A stretch of DNA of 64,000 nucleotides from Thermicanus aegyptius DSM 12793 (GTDB taxonomy: Bacteria > Bacillota > Bacilli > Thermicanales > Thermicanaceae), in assembly GCF_000510645.1 (NCBI RefSeq), contig NZ_KI783301.1, positions 3,464,136 to 3,528,135 of the forward strand, in the 5' to 3' direction. Under the pieces are notes generated by a model. It ran no database searches. It saw nothing but the letters and a program-made list of their open reading frames with translations, and was not told the DNA's origin. The translations under genes were made by a program, and so were the position numbers. Of the stretch, positions 52,534-60,428 are shown one piece after another (positions within the stretch are counted from its first letter, which is position 1; every line of letters begins with the position of its first letter).

Positions 52534-54693
52534 CTATCCCCCTTTTACCAGTTTAATTTTTTGGGATTTGCCGTCTTTTACATCTATGGCGTGTCCCCTT
52601 TGAATAATCTCATTCACCAATGCAACGGCTTCAGTAGCTTTTTTTACTCCTGCTACTTTGTATCTAACAAGATCCCTATAACTAACCTCTCCTCCATGCT
52701 TCTCAATCCACTTGATTGCTAATCTGATCTTTTTGTCCTCAGGTGTCTCCCTGAGCATCGAATATACTTTTCTAGCGTGTGATTTTAGGTATTGCATTAG
52801 TTTAATGGTTCTAATCATAGTCTCATAATCTACATTCTCTTTGTTGTTCACTTCGCCGGTAACGTATCGTAATAAATGGAGGACCATTGATATGCGTAAA
52901 GAATAACTCCCAAACTTAGCCCAAGGCCCTAAGAGATGTTCTGGGAAATCATCTGCTTCTTGCTCATTTATGTTTCCCCTCATCCATTCCATCCATGTAT
53001 CTAAGGCATCTTTGGTAAGATTTAATTCTATTTGCCCTTCTAAACCTATTTCATTAAGCTTTTTACATGCATTATCCCAAGCTTGCTTAGTCTCAATAGA
53101 AACAACATCTAAGGTAATATCTTGTTTAACCGGTTCAGGGAAAGCGAATATGAACCGGTGTATAAACCCGTCCGTTTCTGACATCTCGCTTCTTAGCTGT
53201 CCTAAGGTCTGAGGCTGGATTCCTCCGGTAAAGCCCACAAACGGGTTAGTAATATAAAGCGGCTCTCTTCCTTTTCTATTGACCATAAGACTGGTGCCGC
53301 TCCACAAAGACAATGCTTGCTGCTTGTCGGATCCCTTCCCGCCTTTGTATTGATTCATGGATAGTACCCATCCGGCTGCTTCATCTTGATAAATGAGAAG
53401 CCCATTATTGTTAATTTTTAGTAGTTCGGCCAAGGATTCTATGGTAGCGTCCGTTGTATAAATTTGCCTCATTATAGGGGGAATGGGCTTCGGTTGCTTC
53501 TTGTCCTCCGCATGGCGCTGAAGTTCCTCTTCATACTGCGCTTTTTCAAACTCATAGCGCATTTTAAGCCGCTCTTGGATGGAGAAAATTGGCTCCATCA
53601 ATAATTTAAGAGCTGGTGTTTTCTTATCTCCTGGTTTACCAATGATAAGAGACCATATCCTAGCATATTCCTTCCAATCGTCCTTTGGTTTAATATAAGC
53701 GCTGTTTCCTATGAGAGAGCCTGCTATTGACAACATGGGCACTCCTAGAAAATCAGGAGGACAATATAACGATTTGGAGGCTTCCTTTATGAATCGTTGT
53801 AAAGGCTCTGGAAATACCTCTGGAAAAGGTTCTACCTTCTCTTCCTTAAACGGTACTGCTAAAGTTTCTTCATCAAAATATTCTACAGGTGTTATAATAC
53901 TGCTAGATCCTTTTTCGTATCTTAAGGCACTTCTGATGAGCGTTTGAATCTCCCTATCACCCAATGGCGGTGATACAAGGTAAGCATTCATCATCTCGAT
54001 AATCTTATAGATCTCATCATCCGTGTAACCGTACTGTTGAAGCCTGCTTGCGTGCCTAAATAGAGTATCGTTCCTTGCGCCCTCCGCTATAGGTAGCTCA
54101 AATGGGCGCTCTTCTTTTTTTGTGCTTAATATCTCCAGCCAACTAGGAAGAGGGGATAATGCTTCATCACTGACAGTTTCCCAGTATCTTCCTATTGTTG
54201 TCGCGGATGGTAAAACGATATACCCTTTATTTGGTAACCTATAATCCGCAAGGAAACCTAAAGGAGTAAAGGCCTTCACGTTCTGCCGTTCCACTCTTCC
54301 GGTATCCCGAAAGATAAACTGTCCCCCGTGCGGTGTTATGATGTAATGGTATTTAAGGCCTTGCTCCTTTAAAACGCCGTTTAATAGCTCCGCTTCGGCC
54401 TTATCGTCAATATCGACTACAATATAACCAGATGGAATGAGCATCCCTATCCATCCGCCTTGGATCACATCCAATGCCCAGGCTTCATCGCTAGATATTC
54501 CTTTGTAATCCGGTGAATTCCATCCGGTCTCTAAAGGTTTTTTTGCTTCACTGTACCTTTTCTCCGGTGGTTTAATGACTCTATTCTTATCAGATTCCCC
54601 TTTTAAGGGAATAAGCTTGCAATTGAATAGGCTTATTATCTCGTCAAAATCTAATATCCTTCCTAAGTTCAAAGAAGTTTCTTTAAGCTCCAT
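52534..54693 (-). CDS. primase-polymerase / DUF3987 helicase-like replication protein
   Basis: 719 residues, replication initiator of the island. N-terminal prim-pol (AEP) domain: catalytic VVDIDD (D94, D96) and H122 in TPHGGQFIF; PriCT-like segment at about 203-260 (GARNDTLFRHASRLQQYGYTDDEI); then a DUF3987 ATPase-like domain with a P-loop-like GKPGDKKT (352-359) and acidic pair in LLIYQDEAAG (D437, E438). Such fused proteins serve as Pri-Rep in satellites. ATG preceded by GGGGGGAG. Likely acts on the adjacent iterons. Confidence 0.88.
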   Translation of the reverse strand: MELKETSLNLGRILDFDEIISLFNCKLIPLKGESDKNRVIKPPEKRYSEAKKPLETGWNSPDYKGISSDEAWALDVIQGGWIGMLIPSGYIVVDIDDKAEAELLNGVLKEQGLKYHYIITPHGGQFIFRDTGRVERQNVKAFTPLGFLADYRLPNKGYIVLPSATTIGRYWETVSDEALSPLPSWLEILSTKKEERPFELPIAEGARNDTLFRHASRLQQYGYTDDEIYKIIEMMNAYLVSPPLGDREIQTLIRSALRYEKGSSSIITPVEYFDEETLAVPFKEEKVEPFPEVFPEPLQRFIKEASKSLYCPPDFLGVPMLSIAGSLIGNSAYIKPKDDWKEYARIWSLIIGKPGDKKTPALKLLMEPIFSIQERLKMRYEFEKAQYEEELQRHAEDKKQPKPIPPIMRQIYTTDATIESLAELLKINNNGLLIYQDEAAGWVLSMNQYKGGKGSDKQQALSLWSGTSLMVNRKGREPLYITNPFVGFTGGIQPQTLGQLRSEMSETDGFIHRFIFAFPEPVKQDITLDVVSIETKQAWDNACKKLNEIGLEGQIELNLTKDALDTWMEWMRGNINEQEADDFPEHLLGPWAKFGSYSLRISMVLHLLRYVTGEVNNKENVDYETMIRTIKLMQYLKSHARKVYSMLRETPEDKKIRLAIKWIEKHGGEVSYRDLVRYKVAGVKKATEAVALVNEIIQRGHAIDVKDGKSQKIKLVKGG

Positions 54694-54770
54694 TCGACTC
54701 CCCCCTCATGCCTTCGTAAAGGTAAAAATTTTATCTATCAACCAAAGCGTATTTGTGCTAAACTGAAAAT

Positions 54771-54869
54771 GGTATTGGCAGTAAGGGACCAAATGTTTTT
54801 GGAGCAGTCCCCTACTGCCTCGGATACTAATTCCCTTTTGTCCCGCCTTCCCTAAAAAGGCGGTTTTTT
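54771..54869 (+). ncRNA. candidate antisense RNA opposite the primase leader
   Basis: On the + strand, an extended -10 (TGCTAAACT, 54756-54764) precedes a 13-bp hairpin with one mismatch (54777-54789/54807-54819) and a classic terminator CCGCCTT/AAGGCGG plus six T (54843-54869). No open frame is plausible. The RNA of about 100 nt would be complementary to the 5' untranslated part of the primase mRNA between the HTH gene and primase, the arrangement of plasmid copy-control RNAs. There is no good -35. Confidence 0.5.
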
Positions 54870-54874
54870 CTCTT

Positions 54875-55075
54875 TTAAGCATCTTTCTTCCATACGCCTG
54901 GAAGAGCTGTACCTCCTTGATCCATCCACTCTTGGAGCTTATCAGGATCAAAGCGCAATTGCCGACCAATGCGGATCGCTGGGATGATTCCCTCCCTCAC
55001 TTGGGTATAAACGCTTTGGACCGAAAGATTCAGGATCTCCGCTACATCCTCAACTAAAAGCAGCTTCTTTTCCAT
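54875..55075 (-). CDS. AlpA/excisionase-like HTH protein
   Basis: 66 residues: a MerR-like helix-turn-helix of the HTH_17 excisionase type (LLLVEDVAEILNLSVQSVYTQVREGIIPAIRIGRQLRF) and a short acidic tail. Proteins of this class act as excisionase or as the AlpA activator of satellites. AGGAGG 9 bases before the ATG; follows the XRE gene by 17 bp. Confidence 0.85.
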   Translation of the reverse strand: MEKKLLLVEDVAEILNLSVQSVYTQVREGIIPAIRIGRQLRFDPDKLQEWMDQGGTALPGVWKKDA

Positions 55076-55092
55076 CGTTTTTCTCCTCCTTT

Positions 55093-55374
55093 TTATTTGA
55101 CTGCCGAATTTAATTCGGTCTCCATATACTTCTTCAAATACTCCTGTTGTAGCCTAAGACCGTCCTCCTCTTTGCCAATGTAGATATGATCTCCTGAGAT
55201 GTTTAGCACTCGTAAAAGGGAATGGAAAGAAGGTAGATGCGCCATCCGATTGTCCTTCTCCCATCGGCTAAGTGTTTTAACTGAGATCCCAGCCCGCTCT
55301 GCCACTTCTTTCTTTGACAAGCCCTTGTTCTCCCTCGCTTGTCTAAGAGTAAGCTCCATCTTTGGTTCCCTCAT
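55093..55374 (-). CDS. XRE-family regulator
   Basis: 93 residues with an N-terminal Cro/CI-type HTH (LRQARENKGLSKKEVAERAGISVKTLSRWEKDNR) and a short C-terminal helical tail. On the early leftward transcript, so a Cro-like or activator role is likely. AAGGAGG lies 7 bases upstream of ATG 55374. Confidence 0.85.
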   Translation of the reverse strand: MREPKMELTLRQARENKGLSKKEVAERAGISVKTLSRWEKDNRMAHLPSFHSLLRVLNISGDHIYIGKEEDGLRLQQEYLKKYMETELNSAVK

Positions 55375-55419
55375 TTAATCGCCTCCTTAAACTTAATACC
55401 TACTTGCTGAGAAACTTGC

Positions 55420-55641
55420 CTAAAACAAATCTTCAACAATCTCGGGCGGCCATAGCTGGTCTTCAATCACTTCTTCACCGGTGGTAATGTCGAAAATGCT
55501 TTTCAGAAAAAGATAATTCCCGCAACCAGTACGTAAAATAACTTGTTTGACTTTAAGTTCCTTAATCTCGTATTCACGAAGTTTTTTCGCTCCCCAAATC
55601 ATTTCCTCATTAATTTTTTGCTCTAACTTATTGTGCCACAT
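55420..55641 (-). CDS. hypothetical early protein
   Basis: 73 residues beginning MWHNKLEQKINEEMIWGAKK, with a helix then a small beta part (KVKQVILRTGCGNYLFLKSIFDITTG). Unrecognised. A strong AAGGAGGTG site 5 bases upstream supports the ATG at 55641. Confidence 0.6.
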   Translation of the reverse strand: MWHNKLEQKINEEMIWGAKKLREYEIKELKVKQVILRTGCGNYLFLKSIFDITTGEEVIEDQLWPPEIVEDLF

Positions 55642-55654
55642 TTTTACACCTCCT

Positions 55655-55957
55655 TTACCACTCATAATAAGCCTGCTCTGCTTCTGCCTGAGTGTTCCGG
55701 TCAAACCGCCGATACATCGCTGTGGTTAGGTCGTTAATCTGCTTCCTGTTCATCCCTAGATCGGTTGCCGCCATGATCGCATATCCCAGAGCAGCTGCAT
55801 TACTCCACTCTCCCACGCCTAAACCCCTGATAATCAGAGCGCTAAGTACATTCTCAATATTTCCATTGCCTGCTAAGGCTTTTACTTCGCTCCAAGAGTG
55901 ATGTGGGAGAGTAATAGTGACTTGACGGGTTTCCTTCTTAGTATTCGTTCCCAACAA
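55655..55957 (-). CDS. hypothetical early protein (possible DNA-binding)
   Basis: About 100 residues, TTG start at 55957 with GGAGG 10 bases upstream, overlapping the previous gene by 20 bp. VTITLPHHSWSEVKALAGNGNIENVLSALIIRG resembles a ribbon-helix-helix start, followed by a helical part. The start codon is uncertain. Confidence 0.55.
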   Translation of the reverse strand: MLGTNTKKETRQVTITLPHHSWSEVKALAGNGNIENVLSALIIRGLGVGEWSNAAALGYAIMAATDLGMNRKQINDLTTAMYRRFDRNTQAEAEQAYYEW

Positions 55958-56126
55958 TTGTTTTAGGCCTCCATTCTTTTGTAATTTCCTTAAAAACCAC
56001 GAAAGCCAAAGGGTATTCAATCTTAACGTCAATGATGTTCCCTGGATCCTTGGTGGAAAGGAACTCGTTTACCTTAGCTAACCCTCCTGGTTCATCAAGA
56101 TAGAACTTCGCGATCCTTACGGTCAT
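55938..56126 (-). CDS. hypothetical early protein
   Basis: 62 residues, MTVRIAKFYLDEPGGLAKVNEFL onward. A textbook AAAGGAGG site lies 8 bases before ATG 56126. First gene of the leftward early operon, directly under the repressor-controlled promoter. Unrecognised. Confidence 0.6.
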   Translation of the reverse strand: MTVRIAKFYLDEPGGLAKVNEFLSTKDPGNIIDVKIEYPLAFVVFKEITKEWRPKTIVGNEY

Positions 56127-56144
56127 TATCATCACCTCCTTTTC

Positions 56145-56232
56145 ATTTACTAAAGTAAATAAAACTCATTTGAGTAAATCATACAACCTGATTAGAATAT
56201 TGTCAAGAATAATATTTACTTATTTGAGTAAA
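56145..56232. promoter_or_regulatory. operators of the island repressor
   Basis: Three related palindromes in the divergent promoter region: ATTTACTAAAGTAAAT (56145-56160), ACTCATTTGAGT (56164-56175) and TTTACTTATTTGAGTAAA (56215-56232). The second touches the leftward -10 and the first covers its start region; the third lies behind the leftward -35, near the rightward promoter. Confidence 0.7.
56178..56206 (-). promoter_or_regulatory. leftward early promoter of the island
   Basis: Read leftward: TTGACA (56206-56201), 17-bp spacer, TATGAT (56183-56178). Near-consensus, overlapped by operators, so it should be strong when the repressor is off. Confidence 0.85.
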
Positions 56233-56274
56233 AACATTATTATATTAACAGGGTAAAAAGGAGGATTATTAAAA

Positions 56275-56970
56275 ATGGAAAAAGACAAAAAAGATCTAGA
56301 GCTAGAGAATGGAGACAAGGATAAAAAAATAGAAAGGATTGAAGAAGAGGGTCTTGACTTAAATCCTGAGGATGTACCGGCTTATGCTTTACCGTATGTG
56401 AAAAGAGGACCGTTAAATGTTAAGGAATTCGGCGAATGGTTAAAGGCATTGAGAGAGGAAAAAGGACTTACGTTAGCTGAGCTGAGCGAAAAAACCGGTT
56501 ATTCAACTTCTCATATTTCACAATATGAAACAGGGAAAAGAAAAACAAAGCCTAAGCCTGAATATCTAGAAAAGATGTCTTTACATTTGGGTGTGAAGTT
56601 TTCCGATTTACTTTATATGGCAGGTTATAAAAAATTAGCTGATAAAATGAGCTTTATTGAAGCTGTGAACGAATTTTCATATGAGAAATCTAAAAATGCA
56701 GGTTCAAAGAAAAATGATATAGAATCCGAATTGATTGAATATGTTAGGCATGTTACTGATTTAAGACGCTTTTTAATGAATGACTTTTGGTTTGAGACTA
56801 CCCAAAGATATGTATTTCCTTCGTATAACGGTTTTCCTCTAAAAAAAGAGGATAGGATCAGGGCCATAACAGTCCTAGACGCTTTATTCCCTGAATATGT
56901 ACAACTACGACAAAGAGCAGGGAGAATGAACCGATATGATAATGAAACAAAAAAAGGGTCCGAAGAATAA
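56275..56970 (+). CDS. XRE-family master repressor (CI/Stl-like)
   Basis: 231 residues, the only rightward gene of the island. Charged N-terminal extension, HTH at about 50-105 (LKALREEKGLTLAELSEKTGYSTSHISQYETGKRK), then a helical domain of unknown fold. No peptidase motif for LexA-like self-cleavage is visible, so induction is more likely by a partner protein (as with Stl and helper-phage anti-repressors) than by RecA. Divergent from the early operon and next to the operators. Confidence 0.85.
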   Translation: MEKDKKDLELENGDKDKKIERIEEEGLDLNPEDVPAYALPYVKRGPLNVKEFGEWLKALREEKGLTLAELSEKTGYSTSHISQYETGKRKTKPKPEYLEKMSLHLGVKFSDLLYMAGYKKLADKMSFIEAVNEFSYEKSKNAGSKKNDIESELIEYVRHVTDLRRFLMNDFWFETTQRYVFPSYNGFPLKKEDRIRAITVLDALFPEYVQLRQRAGRMNRYDNETKKGSEE

Positions 56971-56984
56971 TCGTACCCTTTTTT
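56950..56984 (+). terminator. terminator after the repressor gene
   Basis: AAAAAAGGGT/ACCCTTTTTT stem spanning the stop codon, then a T-run. Confidence 0.75.
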
Positions 56985-56985
56985 T

Positions 56986-57004
56986 GTGTGCGGGTTTGTG
57001 TGCG
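56986..57004. repeat. candidate integrase arm sites, right
   Basis: GTGTGCG at 56986-56992 and 56998-57004, the same heptamer pair and strand as near attL (43196-43213). Confidence 0.55.
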
Positions 57005-57060
57005 AACTGAGCCATTTAACCTCATTTTTGGCTATACATAATAAAAGTGCTAAACCGATA

Positions 57061-57086
57061 AAAGCCCTTATGTATCAAGGCTTTTT
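57061..57086 (+). terminator. terminator upstream of the outward promoter
   Basis: AAAGCCCTT/AAGGCTTT hairpin followed by TT; insulates the following promoter from island transcription. Confidence 0.6.
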
Positions 57087-57093
57087 AATGCTC

Positions 57094-57122
57094 TTGACAA
57101 TCGCTTAAAATTAGTGTAAAAT
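57094..57122 (+). promoter_or_regulatory. outward promoter at the island right end
   Basis: TTGACA (57094-57099), 17-bp spacer, TAAAAT (57117-57122). It ends 11 bp before attR and reads out through the tRNA-Lys remnant into tRNA-Gly. Confidence 0.8.
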
Positions 57123-57133
57123 GCCCATTGTTG

Positions 57134-57180
57134 GACTCTTAATCAGGGGGTCCAGGGTTCGAGTCCCTGAAGGCCCACCA
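57134..57180. repeat. attR core (47-bp repeat, 3' tRNA-Lys remnant)
   Basis: Identical to 43081-43127. Contains the anticodon-stem-to-CCA part of tRNA-Lys without the 5' half, so not a functional tRNA gene. Confidence 0.95.
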
Positions 57181-57185
57181 TCTTT

Positions 57186-57261
57186 GCGGACGTAGTTCAG
57201 CTGGTAGAACACAACCTTGCCAAGGTTGGGGTCGCGAGTTCGAGTCTCGTCGTCCGCTCCA
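57186..57261 (+). tRNA. tRNA-Gly (GCC)
   Basis: 76 nt with CCA; acceptor GCGGACG/CGTCCGC, anticodon GCC in loop TTGCCAA. It is 5 bp after the attR core, so before integration it was third in a tRNA-fMet/Lys/Gly operon. Confidence 0.95.
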
Positions 57262-57271
57262 TACATAAATA

Positions 57272-57301
57272 AAAAAGGAGGCGGAATTTCCGTCTCCTTT
57301 T
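57272..57301 (+). terminator. terminator after tRNA-Gly
   Basis: GGAGGCGGA/TCCGTCTCC stem (one G-T) followed by TTTT. Confidence 0.8.
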
Positions 57302-57327
57302 CGTTCATCCCCCTAGAGTTCATGCCC

Positions 57328-57423
57328 CTAGAAATAAAGAATAGCCAATCCGATGACCAAGCTAAAGATCATGAGTCCAAGGGAGAACAGATCAGATGCC
57401 GTTCCTTGTTTCATAAAATTCAT
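57328..57423 (-). CDS. 31-residue single-pass membrane peptide
   Basis: Leftward frame from ATG 57423 with AGGAG 4-5 bases upstream: MNFMKQGTASDLFSLGLMIF followed by SLVIGLAILYF and TAG. One hydrophobic helix of about 18 residues. Not recognised; may be a small sporulation or membrane peptide, or chance. Confidence 0.45.
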   Translation of the reverse strand: MNFMKQGTASDLFSLGLMIFSLVIGLAILYF

Positions 57424-57557
57424 CTCCTCACATCACATGATTGCAACATAACCACCATGATTGTAGCAGCAAAAACGAGGATCATGGGGAAAGAGGGAGA
57501 GAAATTCATAATCTGTTCACATTTGCAGCAACAAATTTGTCACAATTGTGATTTTGA

Positions 57558-58058
<501 letters not shown>

Positions 58059-58120
58059 TTGCCAGTTATCACCCTTGTCAGAAGGAGGATCGCGTGTTAT
58101 ACTTACTGATGCTTAACTTT

Positions 58121-58212
58121 GGAGGCGTACCCAAGAGGCCGAAGGGGGCTGACTCGAAATCAGCTAGGGCGGTTATTCCGTCGCGGGGGTTCAAATCCTC
58201 TCGCCTCCACCA
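58121..58212 (+). tRNA. tRNA-Ser (CGA)
   Basis: 92 nt with a long variable arm; acceptor GGAGGCG/CGCCTCC, anticodon CGA in loop CTCGAAA, CCA encoded. Confidence 0.95.
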
Positions 58213-58228
58213 TTTTACATACCATCAT

Positions 58229-58267
58229 GCCTTTTCTTGCCTGTAAAACGGCAGAAAAGGCTTTTTT
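58229..58267 (+). terminator. terminator after tRNA-Ser
   Basis: GCCTTTTCT/AGAAAAGGC stem then TTTTTT. The following 170 bp up to the lysozyme gene show nothing I can name; no SRP RNA was recognised. Confidence 0.85.
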
Positions 58268-58437
58268 ATTTTCTCCTTAAAATTTATCTTTCATCAAAAG
58301 CAAAAGAAGGAGAAAGAGGTTGAATGTGGTTTAATTAAATACATATGGGTGAAAGGGGATTTTTTCCGTTCATCCTTTCTCTTTTAATGACTAAAGCGTA
58401 TTTATAAGGAGGAGAGGGTAAGGAAGGAGGAAGATTC

Positions 58438-59214
58438 ATGCAAGGGAGAGAAAGAGGAAACCCTCAAGGTATCGATGTTTCCCATTGGCAGGGAAATATC
58501 GATTGGCAAAAAGTTAAAGAGGATGGGATTTCGTTTGCCTTTATTAAAGCGACGGAAGGGAAAGAGTATACGGATCCGCGTTTTTACGAAAATGTTCAGG
58601 GAGCTCAAAATGCAGGGATTAAAATAGGGTTTTACCATTATGCGACACCATCCACTTTACAGGATGCAGAGGAGGAGGCGAACTGGTTTTTGTCTGTGGT
58701 TGGGAATCTAAAGAACGATCTCCCTCACGCCTACGATTTGGAAGAAAATAAAGCGGGATTAGATCCGGCGGAGCTTACGGCTCTTGCGGGCCGTTGGATG
58801 GCGATCGTATATGAAAGGACCGGAAAACTCCCCCTTTTCTATTCATTCCCCTATTTTATCCGCACGGCGATAACCCCAGGGGAGCTTGTTCGTTACCCTC
58901 TGTGGCTAGCCTCGTACCGCTCCGATCCACCCGAGGATTTAGGGGGATGGGAGCGGTGGACGGTGCTCCAATATACAAACCAAGGGAGCGTAGACGGAAT
59001 TTCGGGACCTGTAGACATGAATGAATATGCATATCTTTTAGGGGAGGATGAAAAGATGTTAAATCGGGAAGATGCCGAAAAAATTATCCGGTTTTTATCT
59101 GCGGCCTGGTTTATTTGTAAGACGGAGGAAGATCGACAGGAATTTCATCGACTGGCGGAAGAGTTACGAAAAGCAAGCGGACAGCCGTCTCAGAGCTCGG
59201 CAGAAAAACCATAG
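58438..59214 (+). CDS. GH25 family lysozyme-like protein
   Basis: 258 residues. GH25 muramidase fold: GIDVSHWQGNIDWQKVK at the start, FAFIKATEG, GFYHYATP, the DxE pair in AYDLEENKAG, and QYTNQGSVDGISGPVDMN. No signal peptide, so it may act inside the cell, for example in the spore or mother cell, or be released by lysis. A C-terminal tail of about 60 residues is of unknown role. It lies outside the island. Confidence 0.9.
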   Translation: MQGRERGNPQGIDVSHWQGNIDWQKVKEDGISFAFIKATEGKEYTDPRFYENVQGAQNAGIKIGFYHYATPSTLQDAEEEANWFLSVVGNLKNDLPHAYDLEENKAGLDPAELTALAGRWMAIVYERTGKLPLFYSFPYFIRTAITPGELVRYPLWLASYRSDPPEDLGGWERWTVLQYTNQGSVDGISGPVDMNEYAYLLGEDEKMLNREDAEKIIRFLSAAWFICKTEEDRQEFHRLAEELRKASGQPSQSSAEKP

Positions 59215-59225
59215 AGGGATTTGTT

Positions 59226-59249
59226 TAGGGGGAAAAAGCCCCCTTTTTT
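59226..59249 (+). terminator. terminator after the GH25 gene
   Basis: GGGGG, loop AAAAAG, CCCCC, TTTTTT. Confidence 0.85.
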
Positions 59250-59316
59250 ATGGAAGGAATAATGAAGGAAAGTATCGAATAATTATGTATAGATCCCAGA
59301 GAGTGGAGTGAACTGC

Positions 59317-60399
59317 ATGGAGAGAACATCAAAGCGCCAGGATCATAACCATTATTTACAACACATCTTAAATGATATGGAGCAAGGAGTCATTGCGGCC
59401 GATTTGTCGGGAAAGATCTTATGGATGAATCATTATGCCCTGAAAGTCTTTAATCTGGACAAAAAAACCGCAATCGGAAAAAGATTCGAACAGATTTTTC
59501 CGAACATTCCTGAAGAGTTAAACCTCATTCCGGACAAACTGCTCAAGGGGATAACGGAGAGAAACAAACCCTTTCGTTGGAACGTAAACGGGAAGCCTAT
59601 GGATTTCCTACGCGATACGTATAAATTAAATGATGAAACGGGTAGACAGATAGGAGCCTTTATTTTATTTCGCGAGGCAGTCCATCTGTTTAATATTGAT
59701 GAAAAGATACAGCGGGCGGATCGTCTTGCCATGATCGGGCAAATGGCGGCAGGTACCGCCCATGAGATACGAAATCCCCTTACCGCCATAAGGGGGTTTT
59801 TGCAGATGATCGGAAGCTCCTTAGAAGAAAAAGGATTGGAACGGGAGCGGGGATATATTGATTTAATGTTGACGGAAGTGATGCGAATAAATAATTTGGT
59901 GGATCAATTTCTGCTTCTTGGTAAACCCAGGAATATTCAGTACCGTATTCTGGATCTAAATCAAGTCTTAGAAGAGATCATCCCGATGGTAGAAAGTGAA
60001 GCAACATTACATAGTATAGAGATTACGAATCGGCGTTTATCCTCACTACCGAAAATCATTGCAGATCCCGAGTTGATTAAACAATTATTCCTTAATCTTA
60101 TTAAAAATGCCATAGAGGCGATTGGTGAAGAGGGTAATATAGAAATTGATTATGATATTAATCGGGAAGAGCAGAAGCTAATGGTATCGATCAGGGATAG
60201 CGGGCCGGGAATTCCACCGTATATCATTGACCGTATCTTTGACCCTTTTTATACAACAAAGGAGAATGGGACAGGCCTTGGCCTCTCTGTGTGCCAACGG
60301 ATTGTTCAAGACATTGGGGGATCCATTCGGGTAAGTAGCAAAGGGTTTGGAACCACTTTTCAAGTTTCTCTGCCTTTTCTTCATTCCTCTTTGATTTAG
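59317..60399 (+). CDS. PAS-domain sensor histidine kinase (sporulation-kinase-like)
   Basis: 360 residues, no membrane segment. PAS domain (about 20-120, GVIAADLSGKILWMNHYAL), HisKA with AHEIRNPL (H149), and HATPase with N box NLIKNAIEA, DSGPGIP and GTGLGL. Resembles the cytosolic Bacillus sporulation kinases that feed the Spo0 phosphorelay. No response regulator gene is adjacent, which fits. ATG 59317 is 8 bases after GGAG. Confidence 0.88.
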   Translation: MERTSKRQDHNHYLQHILNDMEQGVIAADLSGKILWMNHYALKVFNLDKKTAIGKRFEQIFPNIPEELNLIPDKLLKGITERNKPFRWNVNGKPMDFLRDTYKLNDETGRQIGAFILFREAVHLFNIDEKIQRADRLAMIGQMAAGTAHEIRNPLTAIRGFLQMIGSSLEEKGLERERGYIDLMLTEVMRINNLVDQFLLLGKPRNIQYRILDLNQVLEEIIPMVESEATLHSIEITNRRLSSLPKIIADPELIKQLFLNLIKNAIEAIGEEGNIEIDYDINREEQKLMVSIRDSGPGIPPYIIDRIFDPFYTTKENGTGLGLSVCQRIVQDIGGSIRVSSKGFGTTFQVSLPFLHSSLI

Positions 60400-60428
60400 G
60401 ATATGGTAAGATAAATAAAAGCGTATTG

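Larger units (their letters stand above)
43081..57180. mobile_element. capsid-forming PICI-like island integrated in tRNA-Lys
   Basis: 14.05-kb element bounded by 47-bp identical repeats. Functional order, from right end leftward: repressor (opposite strand), three small early genes, XRE regulator, AlpA/Xis-like HTH, primase-polymerase, iteron array, small gene, portal, small acidic peptide, prohead protease, major capsid, connector, HNH, TerS, TerL, head closure, two small genes, hairpin region, integrase. No tail tube, tape measure, baseplate, receptor-binding, holin or endolysin gene is present, and nothing looks truncated. This matches capsid-forming phage-inducible chromosomal islands rather than a decayed prophage. 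Confidence 0.88.

Noticed and set aside
54706..54969. An 87-codon leftward frame overlapping the AlpA-like gene
   Set aside because: It overlaps the well-supported HTH gene in another frame, has no ribosome-binding site and runs through the hairpins of the candidate antisense RNA.
57134..57180. Second tRNA-Lys gene
   Set aside because: Only the 3' 47 bp are present; acceptor 5' strand and D arm are missing. It is the attR repeat.
58213..58437. SRP RNA (scr), which normally lies near tadA-dnaX in Bacilli
   Set aside because: I looked for the conserved hairpin and tetraloop core here and at 60400-60428 and could not find it; it is presumably elsewhere.
58438..59214. GH25 lysozyme as the endolysin of the island
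   Set aside because: It lies beyond attR, after tRNA-Gly, tadA and tRNA-Ser, on its own between terminators, and has no holin partner. It looks like a host gene.
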